Shown piece after piece: positions 19,001 to 27,063 of a stretch of DNA of 64,000 nucleotides. Both the position numbers and the translations under genes were made by a program. Below the pieces are notes generated by a model, which was not told the DNA's origin, made no database searches, and was given only the letters and a program-made list of their open reading frames with translations. The DNA is from Buttiauxella sp049686335 (GTDB taxonomy: Bacteria; Pseudomonadota; Gammaproteobacteria; Enterobacterales; Enterobacteriaceae), in the NCBI RefSeq assembly GCF_049686335.1, contig NZ_JBAVHX010000004.1, positions 620,001-684,000 of the forward strand, read 5' to 3'. Numbering within the stretch: the stretch's first letter is position 1; each line of letters begins with the position of its first letter.

Positions 19001-20024
19001 CAACGTGTTCCAGGCTGCGCGTGACAACGCCGTGGATGCGAAAGAGTGGCAAAGCGGGACATTCGTTGCCCCCACGCTGATTGAGCTGGAAAGCTTCGAT
19101 GAGATGCAAAAAGAGGTGTTTGGCCCGGTGCTGCACGTCGTGCGTTACAACCGCAGCAACCTGGAAGCGTTGATTAACCAAATCAATGCCGCGGGATATG
19201 GCCTGACACTTGGGGTGCATACGCGTATTGATGAAACCATCGCTCAGGTGACGGGCTCCGCGCATGTCGGCAACATGTACGTGAACCGCAATATGGTGGG
19301 CGCGGTAGTCGGTGTGCAGCCATTCGGCGGCGAAGGTTTATCAGGTACTGGCCCGAAAGCCGGTGGCCCGATGTATCTCTACCGCTTGCTGGCTAACCGT
19401 CCGGACAATGCGCTGCAAACCACCTTAAACCGTCAGGATGCTGAACTCCCGGTGGATACCACGCTGAAAGCCAGCTTGCAGGCATCCCATCAGGCACTGA
19501 CGCAGTGGGCGGCGAACAAAGGTGAGCTGAAAGCCCAGTGCGAACGTTTCGCTGAACTGGCGCAAAGCGGTACTCTGCGCCAGTTGCCGGGGCCAACGGG
19601 TGAGCGCAACACTTACGCCTTAATGCCACGTGAACGCGTGCTGTGTATCGCGGATAACGAGCAGGATGCGCTGGTACAACTGGCGGCCGTCACCAGTGTT
19701 GGCAGCCGTGCGCTGTGGGCTGATGACAAGCTGCATCGCGAGCTGGCAAAAGCGCTGCCTGCTCAGGTGCAAAAGCACATCGATTTTGCCAAAGAAGAGG
19801 CGCTGCTCACTCAGGTGTTTGATGCGGTGATTTACCACGGTGATTCCGACCAGTTGCGTGCGCTGTGTGAAAAAGTCGCGGCACGTGATGGCGCGATTGT
19901 TTCGGTGCAGGGCTTCGCACGCGGTGAAACCAATCTGTTGCTGGAACGTCTGTACGTTGAGCGCTCACTGAGTGTGAACACCGCAGCCGCAGGCGGTAAC
20001 GCCAGTCTGATGACAATCGGCTAA
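16062..20024 (+). CDS. putA: Trifunctional proline dehydrogenase / P5C dehydrogenase / put repressor PutA
   Basis: Oxidises proline to glutamate in two steps and, when not membrane-bound, represses put. The protein has 1320 residues. Domains in order: ribbon-helix-helix (TTTMGVKLDDATRERIKDAA, residues 2-47), FAD-dependent proline dehydrogenase barrel (about 260-560, with KLSALHPRY, INIDAEEADRLE and LMIRLVKGAYWD), then the aldehyde dehydrogenase (about 640-1110, with PWNFPLAIF, Glu in ETGGLNAM and catalytic Cys in SAGQRCSALR), and a C-terminal lid domain. The ATG at 16062 follows GGAG at 6 bp; the frame opens 14 codons earlier without support. Confidence 0.97.
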   Translation: MATTTMGVKLDDATRERIKDAASRIDRTPHWLIKQAIFNYLERLENNDELPELPALLAGAANESDEAAPHVDETHQPFLDFAEQILPQSVTRAAITAAWRRPETDAVPMILEQARLAQPIAEQTHKLAYQLADKLRNQKSASGRAGMVQGLLQEFSLSSQEGVALMCLAEALLRIPDKATRDALIRDKISNGNWHSHIGRSPSLFVNAATWGLLFTGRLVSTHNEASLSHSLNRIISKSGEPLIRKGVDMAMRLMGEQFVTGETIAEALANARKLEEKGFRYSYDMLGEAALTAADAQAYMVSYQQAIHAIGKASNGRGIYEGPGISIKLSALHPRYSRAQYDRVMEELYPRLKFLTLLARQYDVGINIDAEEADRLEISLDLLEKLCFEPELAGWNGIGFVIQAYQKRCPFVIDYLVDLASRSRRRLMIRLVKGAYWDSEIKRAQMDGLEGYPVYTRKVYTDISYLACAKKLLAVPNLIYPQFATHNAHTLAAIYNLAGQNYYPGQYEFQCLHGMGEPLYDQVVGKIADGKLNRPCRIYAPVGTHETLLAYLVRRLLENGANTSFVNRIADNTLPLDELVADPVTAIEAIAGKEGQLGLPHPKIPLPKELYGTGRTNSSGLDLANEHRLASLSSALLNSAAQKWQALPILENAVATGDLVVVKNPAEPTDIVGFTREATAEEVSQALVSAVNNAPIWFATPPQERAAILERAAVIMEGQMQKLIGILVREAGKTFSNAIAEVREAVDFLHYYAGQVRDDFDNETHRPLGPVVCISPWNFPLAIFSGQIAAALAAGNSVLAKPAEQTPLIAAQGIAILLEAGVPAGVVQLLPGRGETVGAQLTGDSRVRGVMFTGSTEVATLLQRNIADRLDPQGRPTPLIAETGGLNAMIVDSSALTEQVVVDVLASAFDSAGQRCSALRVLCIQEDVAEHTLQMLRGAMAECRMGNPGRLTTDIGPVIDAEAKENIEQHIQTLRSKGRNVFQAARDNAVDAKEWQSGTFVAPTLIELESFDEMQKEVFGPVLHVVRYNRSNLEALINQINAAGYGLTLGVHTRIDETIAQVTGSAHVGNMYVNRNMVGAVVGVQPFGGEGLSGTGPKAGGPMYLYRLLANRPDNALQTTLNRQDAELPVDTTLKASLQASHQALTQWAANKGELKAQCERFAELAQSGTLRQLPGPTGERNTYALMPRERVLCIADNEQDALVQLAAVTSVGSRALWADDKLHRELAKALPAQVQKHIDFAKEEALLTQVFDAVIYHGDSDQLRALCEKVAARDGAIVSVQGFARGETNLLLERLYVERSLSVNTAAAGGNASLMTIG

Positions 20025-20037
20025 GGTTAGTATTGTC

Positions 20038-20068
20038 GGGTGGTCAGGCGATAAGTCTGTCCACCCTG
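20038..20068. repeat. REP-like hairpin after putA
   Basis: GGGTGGTCAG and CTGTCCACCC form a ten-position stem with one mismatch around GCGATAAGT. No T-run follows, so it is more likely a degenerate REP unit than an intrinsic terminator. Confidence 0.45.
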
Positions 20069-20261
20069 TTGCATACTGCCGTATTTTACCAACAAGACTT
20101 AGCTCCCATTTTTTAAATAACCCCCATCTATTATATCCTCACATTATTATTATCCATAAACCTATCAATACCATAAATAAATAGATTCAACACTTAGCTC
20201 AATATATTGCCGTTAGCAAAGCACAGGGGTAATCTACGCCAAAAGACAAAGGAAGCTTAAA

Positions 20262-20810
20262 ATGGAAAAATTACCGGAAAGATCATCAACCGCAACAACC
20301 AGACTATCCAGACAGAATGAAGTCAATGTGGTGAAGGTTTCCATAAGCCGCGAATGCAAATATATACTCACCATTGGCTTTGAAACCAATCACCCTGAGG
20401 CATTTTACAATGAGACATTGAATCTCTCTGTAGATTTTGGTCATGTATTTTTCTATATCACTAAGCGTGAGCCATTATCATCTTTTGATATTGTTGACAC
20501 GTTTTTCAGTTTCGGTCCTTTGGGATATGGGGAAAGTGGGAAGATAATTAATGAATATAATGGAGAAAGACCTGGAGATACGAGTTATCTGATAAAAGAA
20601 GTTTCACAGATGTTCAGATTACGTATATCTAAAGAACAAGCAGAAAAGATAAAAGCAAAGAGTGCTCTATTTACTCATGAAGTTGATACAAAAAAAGTTT
20701 TTTATAACGCATCCACAAATGACACTTGTGCAGAAACAGCCAGAGACATTTTATCTTCCTGTAGCGTTCCCACACCTGACGGACATGGTGCAGTTGTAGT
20801 GAGAAAATGA
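20262..20810 (+). CDS. Unknown protein, possible permuted papain-like enzyme
   Basis: Not recognised at gene level; 182 residues, no signal peptide and no membrane segment. Visible features are DFGHVFFYI (His61), FSFGPLGYG (82-90) and NDTCAETARDIL (Cys156), with another His at 175. A conserved-looking GH-hydrophobic motif ahead of a C-terminal Cys in a helix start is the order of permuted NlpC/P60-papain folds, but this is only inference. The ATG follows AAAGGAAG. It overlaps the next gene by ATGA, so the two are probably translationally coupled. The composition is much more AT-rich than putA, suggesting acquisition. Confidence 0.7.
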   Translation: MEKLPERSSTATTRLSRQNEVNVVKVSISRECKYILTIGFETNHPEAFYNETLNLSVDFGHVFFYITKREPLSSFDIVDTFFSFGPLGYGESGKIINEYNGERPGDTSYLIKEVSQMFRLRISKEQAEKIKAKSALFTHEVDTKKVFYNASTNDTCAETARDILSSCSVPTPDGHGAVVVRK

Positions 20811-21466
20811 TGAGAACATTGCTTTATGCACTTCTATTAATGCCGCATGCTTTTGCTTATAGCGATGATAAAAGCAAACCAGATATCAGCCTGAATACTG
20901 ATGAGTATCAATATGTTTTCTCACAAAATGATAAGAGCACCTTAATAAAGAGCGTTAATTTATGGCTTGATATTATTGACAGTAAGTCTTCCGTTATTGA
21001 TGAAAAATCTGCTTTGTTTTTCGACCAGTTAAGAAAAACATATCCGAAAAATAGCCCCGCAGACGGTATCTTCGCTGACAAGAAAACCCCCTGGGGAATG
21101 ATATATTTGACTTCAAAAACCAACGTTATCAAAAAAGAAAAAGAAGTGGGTAATATTACCCTTGAAAGAATGGTGCCTAAAACAATCATGACAAACTTTA
21201 ATCCAGATAATTTCCTCAAGGATATTGGGTTAAAATTCATAAACACCAATAAAAAAGAAACAAACTACTGTTCAATATTTAAAAAAGATGGCAGTTGTGA
21301 AGTCCGGGTTTCATGGGTTTATCATCAATACTATTATCGTTCATTACGGCATCCAGATTATATTATTACGTTTGATGTGAAAGAGGACGTTAATCAGTTT
21401 AATACCTCGGCACAATATCCGCAGAACTTCACAAGCATGGCAATTGAATTAAAACCTGAAAATTGA
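20807..21466 (+). CDS. Unknown exported protein coupled to the preceding gene
   Basis: 219 residues with an N-terminal signal peptide (MMRTLLYALLLMPHAFA, cut near Tyr-Ser-Asp), so probably periplasmic. Two cysteines in NYCSIFKKDGSCEVRVSW could form a disulfide. I recognise no family. Its start overlaps the stop of the unknown cytoplasmic-type protein upstream. A leaderless possible enzyme followed by an exported partner is the usual layout of secreted toxin and periplasmic immunity genes, which is an inference. AT-rich like its partner. Confidence 0.7.
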   Translation: MMRTLLYALLLMPHAFAYSDDKSKPDISLNTDEYQYVFSQNDKSTLIKSVNLWLDIIDSKSSVIDEKSALFFDQLRKTYPKNSPADGIFADKKTPWGMIYLTSKTNVIKKEKEVGNITLERMVPKTIMTNFNPDNFLKDIGLKFINTNKKETNYCSIFKKDGSCEVRVSWVYHQYYYRSLRHPDYIITFDVKEDVNQFNTSAQYPQNFTSMAIELKPEN

Positions 21467-21533
21467 TATGCCGGGTTTGACGAAAATGGCATCTACTATT
21501 AATGTCTGTTTAGTAGCTGACGCAAGCTAAATT

Positions 21534-21566
21534 GTAGGTCGGATTAGCTCCGCGACATCCGACACC
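21534..21566. repeat. REP-like element
   Basis: GTAGGTCGGATTAGC...GACATCCGACACC, a diverged REP palindrome between the unknown exported protein and the LprI-like gene. Confidence 0.6.
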
Positions 21567-21597
21567 ATAACGACGTTAAAACCAGGGAGCTTTCTTG

Positions 21598-21996
21598 ATG
21601 AAACGCGTTTGTTTACTGATTTCTTGCCTGTTATTAAGCGCAAACGTTCTGGCGGACAGTTGCGATAACGAGACCTCGCAGGCTGGGCTCAACGAGTGTT
21701 ACGGCAAAGAGTACAAAAAGCAGGATGATTTGCTCAATCAGACTTATCAGAAGGCAATGAAACTTGCCACAGATACGCAGAAAACCCAGCTTAAAGCGGC
21801 GCAAAATGCATGGATTGCTTTTCGCGATGCCGACTGCGCATTCTTAACCTCAGGCGCTGACGGCGCATCTGTCGCTCCGATGGTGCATGCGCAATGCATG
21901 ACGGACAAAACCCGTGAGCGCACTGAGCTGCTGAAAAGCACGCTCAATTGCGAAGAAGGCGACGTGAGCTGTGTTTTCCATTCAAGCCCGAATTAA
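21598..21996 (+). CDS. LprI-like (DUF1311) exported protein
   Basis: 132 residues with a signal peptide (MKRVCLLISCLLLSANVLA, cut before Asp-Ser-Cys). The mature part fits the LprI/DUF1311 pattern: Cys near the start, GLNECYGKEYKKQDDLLNQTY, then QNAWIAFRDADC, with further cysteines suggesting disulfides. Members of this family include lysozyme inhibitors, but many are uncharacterised. The ATG at 21598 follows CAGGGAG; an adjoining in-frame TTG at 21595 is less likely. It converges with rutR and its stop overlaps the rutR stop region by 4 bp. Confidence 0.82.
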   Translation: MKRVCLLISCLLLSANVLADSCDNETSQAGLNECYGKEYKKQDDLLNQTYQKAMKLATDTQKTQLKAAQNAWIAFRDADCAFLTSGADGASVAPMVHAQCMTDKTRERTELLKSTLNCEEGDVSCVFHSSPN

Positions 21997-22637
21997 CGTA
22001 CCCGAATCCCTTCAATAATCATCCGCTGCACGTTCTCTACCGTGCGGCGGAAAAACTCCTCATCCTGTAAATTGCTCCCCGCCACCGCTTCAACCTGACT
22101 GGCAAAGTCGGCGTAGTGCTGCGTCGTCGCCCAAAGCATGAAAATCAGATGATGCGGATCCACCGCCGCCAGTTTGCCACTGTCGACCCAACCGGCAATG
22201 ATGGCTGATTTATCATCCACCAGCGTTTTCAAATCGCCAGTCAACTCGCCTTTAAGCAGCGGCGCGCCTTGCAACATTTCAAGGCAGAACAAGCGCGAGG
22301 CCTGCGGATAATCCCGGGAAACTTCCAGCTTCAGGCGGATGTATTCGCTTATCGCCACTAGCGGCTGTAAATCTTCGCGAAACGCGCGCAGTGGCGCGAG
22401 CCAGATATCAAGTATCTGTTTAAGCACCGCAATATAGAGCGCTTCTTTAGACGGGTAATAATAGAGAAGATTGGTTTTCGACACTTCAGCGCGTTCCGCC
22501 ACCTTTTCAATACTGGTGCCGTGAATGCCGTATTGGGAGAAAAACTCCAGTCCCGCAGCCAGAATTGCCTGCTTTTTCGCTGCTACCGCACGCACGCGCC
22601 GTCCGGTTTCTTTGGTTGCTGCGCCACCTTGTGCCAT
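21993..22637 (-). CDS. rutR: TetR-family regulator RutR
   Basis: Uracil/thymine-responsive regulator of the rut operon and other pyrimidine and nitrogen genes. The protein has 214 residues, with an N-terminal HTH (KKQAILAAGLEFFSQYGIHG; VSKTNLLYYYPSKEALY) and a C-terminal ligand domain containing MLQGAPLLKGELTGDLK. The ATG at 22637 (MAQGGAATKETGRR) matches E. coli RutR; the frame extends 27 codons upstream without similarity. It is divergent from rutA. Confidence 0.95.
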   Translation of the reverse strand: MAQGGAATKETGRRVRAVAAKKQAILAAGLEFFSQYGIHGTSIEKVAERAEVSKTNLLYYYPSKEALYIAVLKQILDIWLAPLRAFREDLQPLVAISEYIRLKLEVSRDYPQASRLFCLEMLQGAPLLKGELTGDLKTLVDDKSAIIAGWVDSGKLAAVDPHHLIFMLWATTQHYADFASQVEAVAGSNLQDEEFFRRTVENVQRMIIEGIRVR

Positions 22638-22757
22638 GCGCCATCTCTCTTTGCTGTTTTGCCCCACAGCATAGCAAAACCCCTCTGCGACAACGATCTG
22701 TTTGCATGCCATTTGCACCCGGAACGCGCAAGGATGCCTGTTTTTTGTGCATCTGTT

Positions 22758-22773
22758 TTGACCAGATAGTCCG
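22758..22773. promoter_or_regulatory. Candidate RutR operator
   Basis: TTGACCAGATAGTCCG resembles the RutR palindrome TTGACCA-N2-TGGTCAA: the left half is perfect and the right half matches in part. It lies between rutR and rutA. Confidence 0.5.
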
Positions 22774-22837
22774 TTTTCCCCTCAACAAAATCAGCAACCA
22801 ATTCACAACATAATGATAACAAATGATTTTTATAACC

Positions 22838-22853
22838 TGGCATCAGGTTTGCA
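22838..22853 (+). promoter_or_regulatory. Sigma-54 promoter of the rut operon
   Basis: TGGCATCAGGTTTGCA has the exact GG-N10-GC spacing of a -24/-12 promoter and 5 + 5 bases of the TGGCACG-N4-TTGCA consensus. The start point would be about 22864, 80 bp before rutA. In E. coli the operon is NtrC-activated; a weak NtrC-like half site (TGCACC...GCGCA) sits at 22714-22730. Confidence 0.8.
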
Positions 22854-22945
22854 AAGACTGAAATGACAAATCAATACCCATTAGCATCGAGTTGCAGCAA
22901 GGCGGCAAGGATGATGGGTATACCACCTGCGATGAGAGGTCTGCG

Positions 22946-24037
22946 ATGAAAATTGGCGTATTCGTCCCTATTGGTAACAACGGCTGGTTAATTTCCACTA
23001 ACGCGCCGCAATACATGCCCACGTTTGAGCTGAACAAAGCGATTGTGCAAAAAGCGGAATACTACGACTTCGACTTCGCCCTCTCGATGATTAAGCTGCG
23101 TGGATTTGGCGGCAAGACCGAGTTCTGGGATCACAACCTGGAATCCTTCAGCCTGATGGCCGGGCTTGCGGCGGTCACCTCGCGTATTCAAATCTATGCC
23201 ACCGCCGCCACGCTTACGCTGCCGCCTGCCATTGTGGCGCGTATGGCGTCGACCATTGACTCCATCGCCCCCGGGCGGTTTGGCATCAATCTGGTGACCG
23301 GCTGGCAAAAACCAGAATACGAGCAAATGGGGATCTGGCCGGGTGATGACTATTTTGCCCGCCGCTACGACTACCTTTCCGAATACGCCACGGTGCTGCG
23401 CGATTTATGGGGAACCGGGCAGAGTGATTTAAAAGGCGAGTTCTTCACCATGAATGACTGCCGTTTAAGCCCGCGCCCGGCCAAACCCGTCAAAATGATT
23501 TGTGCGGGTCAAAGTGACGCCGGAATGGCCTTCTCGGCTGAATACGCCGATTACAACTTCTGCTTCGGCAAAGGGGTGAATACGCCCACCGCTTTCGCTC
23601 CCACCGCCGCCCGCATGATTGAGGCCGCCAAAAAAACCGGACGCGATGTCGGCTCCTACGTGCTGTTTATGATTATCGCCGATGAAACCGACGAAGCGGC
23701 AAGAGCCAAATGGGAACACTACAAAGCGGGTGCTGACGAAGAGGCGCTGGCGTGGCTGACCGAACAAAGCCAGAAAGACACCCGTTCGGGTTCTGATACC
23801 AATGTGCGGCAAATGGCCGACCCGACCTCGGCGGTGAATATCAACATGGGCACCTTAGTCGGCTCTTATGCCACCGTCGCCCGTCTGCTGGATGAAGTGG
23901 CAACGGTACCTGGCGCCGAAGGTGTGCTGCTGACTTTCGATGATTTCTTAGAGGGCATCGACGCGTTTGGCGAAAAAATCCAGCCGCTGATGCAATCGCG
24001 TGCTCACCTTTGCGCTTCTGCTCGCGAGGTGGCGTAA
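22946..24037 (+). CDS. rutA: Pyrimidine monooxygenase RutA
   Basis: Flavin-dependent monooxygenase of the bacterial luciferase-like family that opens the uracil ring, giving ureidoacrylate peracid. The protein has 363 residues, beginning MKIGVFVPIGNNGWLIS, with LGINLVTGW-type barrel segments (RFGINLVTGWQKPEYEQM) and ICAGQSDAGMAFSAEYAD. The ATG at 22946 matches the E. coli start; the longer frame is unsupported. It is the first gene of the seven-gene rut operon, and its TAA overlaps the rutB ATG. Confidence 0.97.
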   Translation: MKIGVFVPIGNNGWLISTNAPQYMPTFELNKAIVQKAEYYDFDFALSMIKLRGFGGKTEFWDHNLESFSLMAGLAAVTSRIQIYATAATLTLPPAIVARMASTIDSIAPGRFGINLVTGWQKPEYEQMGIWPGDDYFARRYDYLSEYATVLRDLWGTGQSDLKGEFFTMNDCRLSPRPAKPVKMICAGQSDAGMAFSAEYADYNFCFGKGVNTPTAFAPTAARMIEAAKKTGRDVGSYVLFMIIADETDEAARAKWEHYKAGADEEALAWLTEQSQKDTRSGSDTNVRQMADPTSAVNINMGTLVGSYATVARLLDEVATVPGAEGVLLTFDDFLEGIDAFGEKIQPLMQSRAHLCASAREVA

Positions 24038-24735
24038 TGAAAAACATCATCCTCGATGCCCGTCCTGAAGCCATTACCTTCGGCGTTGAGCAAACCGCGC
24101 TGATCGTGGTGGATATGCAAAATGCTTATGCCAGCAAAGGCGGTTATCTGGATCTTGCCGGATTTGATGTTTCAGCCACCCGCCCGGTTATCGACAACAT
24201 TAAAACTGCGGTCGCTGCCGCCCGTGAAGCAGGCATGTTGATTGTCTGGTTCCAGAACGGCTGGGACAGCGAATATGTCGAAGCGGGCGGGCCTGGCTCG
24301 CCAAACTTCCACAAATCCAACGCTCTGAAAACCATGCGCAAGCAGCCAAAATTACACGGAACCCTTCTGGCAAAAGGCGGCTGGGATTACCAACTGGTTG
24401 ACGAACTGGTGCCGCAGGCGGGCGATATTGTGTTACCCAAACCGCGTTACAGCGGCTTCTTTAACACGCCGCTGGATAGCATTCTGCGCTCGCGTGGGAT
24501 CCGCCATCTGGTCTTCACCGGTATCGCCACCAATGTCTGCGTGGAATCGACGCTCCGTGACGGCTTTTTCCTTGAATATTTTGGCGTGGTGCTCGCCGAT
24601 GCCACCCATCAGGCGGGGCCGGCTTTTGCGCAGCAAGCCGCATTATTCAATATCGAAACCTTCTTTGGATGGGTGAGCGACGTCGGCACCTTTTGCCTGG
24701 CATTGCAGCCTCAATCATTTGCGCGAATTGCCTGA
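24037..24735 (+). CDS. rutB: Ureidoacrylate amidohydrolase RutB
   Basis: Isochorismatase-like cysteine hydrolase that splits ureidoacrylate to carbamate and aminoacrylate. The protein has 232 residues. The catalytic triad is visible: Asp in ALIVVDMQNAY, Lys in VLPKPRYSGFF and Cys in GIATNVCVESTLRDG. The ATG at 24037 shares TAATG with the rutA stop and follows GAGGTGG, so translation is coupled. Confidence 0.97.
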   Translation: MKNIILDARPEAITFGVEQTALIVVDMQNAYASKGGYLDLAGFDVSATRPVIDNIKTAVAAAREAGMLIVWFQNGWDSEYVEAGGPGSPNFHKSNALKTMRKQPKLHGTLLAKGGWDYQLVDELVPQAGDIVLPKPRYSGFFNTPLDSILRSRGIRHLVFTGIATNVCVESTLRDGFFLEYFGVVLADATHQAGPAFAQQAALFNIETFFGWVSDVGTFCLALQPQSFARIA

Positions 24736-24748
24736 TAAGGAGTTACCC

Positions 24749-25135
24749 ATGCCAAAATCCGTCATTATTCCCCCGGGCACCAGCACGCCGATCGCCCCGT
24801 TTGTACCCGGTACGCTGGCCGACGGCATAGTCTATGTTTCCGGGACGCTTCCGTTCGATAAACAGAACAATGTGGTGTACGTCGGCGACGCAAAAGCCCA
24901 GACCCGCCATGTGCTGGAGACCATCAAATCGGTGATTGAAACCGCAGGTGGCACCATGGATGACGTCACGTTTAACTCGATCTTTATCACCGACTGGACA
25001 AATTACGCCGCCATCAACGAGGTATATGCCGAGTTTTTCCCGGGCGATAAACCGGCGCGATTCTGTATCCAGTGCGGGCTGGTCAAACCGGACGCGCTGG
25101 TTGAAATCGCCACCGTCGCGCATGTCGGGAAGTAG
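24749..25135 (+). CDS. rutC: 3-aminoacrylate deaminase RutC (RidA family)
   Basis: YjgF/YER057c/UK114 (RidA) family protein of 128 residues that acts on 3-aminoacrylate in the pathway. Family residues seen are YVSGTLPFD and GDKPARFCIQCG (the Arg that binds the substrate carboxylate). The ATG at 24749 follows AAGGAG, 13 bp after rutB. Confidence 0.96.
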   Translation: MPKSVIIPPGTSTPIAPFVPGTLADGIVYVSGTLPFDKQNNVVYVGDAKAQTRHVLETIKSVIETAGGTMDDVTFNSIFITDWTNYAAINEVYAEFFPGDKPARFCIQCGLVKPDALVEIATVAHVGK

Positions 25136-25138
25136 CGT

Positions 25139-25951
25139 ATGCAGATTGAACTGGTACGTGCCCCCTTCCCCAACGCCCCCGTCTTGCTGCTGATTGCCGG
25201 ACTTGGCGGCACCGGCAGCTACTGGCTGCCGCAACGTACCGCGCTGGCGGAACATTACCAACTGGTTATCTACGACCAGCGCGGCACCGGTGCGAACCCG
25301 CAAGCGCTGCCCGATGATTACTCGCTGGCGGATATGGCGCACGAGATCCACACCGCCATGTTGCAACACGGCCTCTCTCAGTACAGCGTGCTCGGGCATG
25401 CATTGGGTGGTCTGGTGGCGATGCAACTGGCGCTGGATTTCCCCGACTCCATCAAGGTGCTGGCGATAATCAACGGCTGGTTGCAGCTCAATGCCCACAC
25501 GCGTCGCTGCTTTGCGGTGCGTGAAACGCTGCTGCGCGATAGCGGCCCTGCGGCGTATTTACAGGCTCAACCGCTGTTTCTCTATCCCGCAGACTGGATG
25601 GCGGCTAATCAGCCACAACTGGAAGCGGAAGAAGCGCTGCATAACGCCCATTTTCAGGGGCGAGAAAATCTCACTCGTCGCCTGAATGCGTTAAAGGCCG
25701 CAGATTTTTCTGCCAGCGCCGCCCGCATTCATCAGCCCGTGGTGATCATCTGTTCTCGCGACGATTTACTGGTGCCGTGGAATTGCTCGGTGGCGTTGCA
25801 CAACGCCCTGGCAAACAGCGTGCTGGAAATCCTGCCGTGGGGCGGACACGCCTGCAACGTCACGGCGGCGAATGAATTTAACCCGATGTTGATAGCCGCG
25901 CTTGGCGGGCTGCTTGCCACTGAATCGACTCTGCATAAGGAATCTGTATGA
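25139..25951 (+). CDS. rutD: Putative aminoacrylate hydrolase RutD
   Basis: Alpha/beta-hydrolase-fold protein of 270 residues that accelerates aminoacrylate breakdown. The oxyanion region LIAGLGGTGSYW and the C-terminal His in PWGGHACN are present. The nucleophile elbow reads GHALGG, with Ala where most relatives have Ser; E. coli RutD has the same (GHALGA), so this is a family trait and not damage. It starts 3 bp after rutC and overlaps rutE by ATGA. Confidence 0.95.
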   Translation: MQIELVRAPFPNAPVLLLIAGLGGTGSYWLPQRTALAEHYQLVIYDQRGTGANPQALPDDYSLADMAHEIHTAMLQHGLSQYSVLGHALGGLVAMQLALDFPDSIKVLAIINGWLQLNAHTRRCFAVRETLLRDSGPAAYLQAQPLFLYPADWMAANQPQLEAEEALHNAHFQGRENLTRRLNALKAADFSASAARIHQPVVIICSRDDLLVPWNCSVALHNALANSVLEILPWGGHACNVTAANEFNPMLIAALGGLLATESTLHKESV

Positions 25952-26538
25952 CTCATGCCATCACCTCCGGGGCGCTGGAAACCCTGTTCACAGGCGCACG
26001 CACCCACAGCTCATGGCTGGATAAACCGGTGAGCGACGCGCAACTGAACGAGATTTATCAACTGCTGCGCCTCGGGCCGACCTCGGCCAACTGCTCCCCT
26101 GCTCGCTTTATGTTTGTCCGCAGCAGTGACGCCAAAGCGCGCCTCAAACCGGCGCTGTCATCGGGCAATATCGACAAAACCATGAGTGCGCCCGTTACCG
26201 CGATTGTGGCGTGGGATCCGGCGTTCTACGAGCAGTTGCCGACCTTATTCCCTTACGCTGACGCCCGCGCGTGGTTTACCTCAAGCCCGGCACTGGCGGA
26301 AGAAACTGCCTTTCGCAACAGCTCGATGCAGGCCGCGTATTTGATTTCCGCCTGTCGGGCGCTCGGATTAGATACCGGGCCAATGTCCGGTTTTGATCGC
26401 GAAAAAGTCGATGCGGAATTCTTTGGCGCCAACGGCTGGAAAAGCAATTTGCTGATTAACATCGGCTATGGCGACCCGACAAAAGCCCATACCCGCTTGC
26501 CTCGTTTAGCGTTTGAAGCCGCGTGTTGCCTGGCTTAA
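25948..26538 (+). CDS. rutE: Malonic semialdehyde reductase RutE
   Basis: Nitroreductase-family flavoprotein of 196 residues that reduces toxic malonic semialdehyde to 3-hydroxypropionate with NADPH. Family segments RLGPTSANCSPARFMFV and GLDTGPMSGFD are clear, and the C-terminal part GYGDPTKAHTRLPRL closes the FMN site. It overlaps rutD by 4 bp. Confidence 0.96.
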   Translation: MTHAITSGALETLFTGARTHSSWLDKPVSDAQLNEIYQLLRLGPTSANCSPARFMFVRSSDAKARLKPALSSGNIDKTMSAPVTAIVAWDPAFYEQLPTLFPYADARAWFTSSPALAEETAFRNSSMQAAYLISACRALGLDTGPMSGFDREKVDAEFFGANGWKSNLLINIGYGDPTKAHTRLPRLAFEAACCLA

Positions 26539-26547
26539 GGAGTGAAG

Positions 26548-27036
26548 ATGATCGAAAAACAGGTGTTTCGCGATGCGATGTCGTGCCTGGGTGCGGCCGT
26601 GAATATCATCACCACCGACGGCCCGGCGGGACGCGCCGGATTTACCGCTTCGGCGGTCTGTAGTGTGACCGACGAACCGCCGACGCTGTTGGTGTGCCTG
26701 AACCGTAGCGCATCGGTATGGCCTGTTTTCAGCGGCAACCAGGTGTTGTGCGTCAACACGCTGGCCGCCGGGCACGAAACGCTCTCCAACTTATTTGGCG
26801 GCAAAACGGCCATGACCGAGCGTTTTTCTGCCGCAAACTGGCGCCACGGCATCACCGGCTGCCCGCAACTGGAAGGCGCGCTGGTGTCGTTTGATTGCCG
26901 CATAAGCCAGGTGGTGAGTGTCGGCACGCATGACATTTTGTTTTGTGAATTAGTGGCTCTTGAACGTAACGACGAGTCCCATGGCCTGGTGTGGTTTGGC
27001 CGTGGCTACCACCAACTGATGCGGCCTGCCTGTTAG
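26548..27036 (+). CDS. rutF: Flavin reductase RutF
   Basis: NADH:FMN oxidoreductase of the DIM6/NTAB type, 162 residues, supplying reduced flavin to RutA. Seen: FRDAMSCLGAAVNIITT, GFTASAVCSVTDEPPTLLVCLN and LFGGKTAMTERF. The ATG at 26548 has AAGGAG at 5 bp; a GTG two codons earlier is less likely. Confidence 0.96.
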   Translation: MIEKQVFRDAMSCLGAAVNIITTDGPAGRAGFTASAVCSVTDEPPTLLVCLNRSASVWPVFSGNQVLCVNTLAAGHETLSNLFGGKTAMTERFSAANWRHGITGCPQLEGALVSFDCRISQVVSVGTHDILFCELVALERNDESHGLVWFGRGYHQLMRPAC

Positions 27037-27063
27037 CCGAAACACAATCTCCTGGAGATAATT

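Noticed and set aside
17000..19265. Long open frames on the strand opposite putA
   Set aside because: They are shadows of a GC-biased coding sequence; none has a ribosome site or a recognisable domain.
25380..25420. Loss-of-function change in RutD (GHALGG, Ala in place of nucleophile Ser)
   Set aside because: E. coli RutD has the same Ala, so this is normal for the family.
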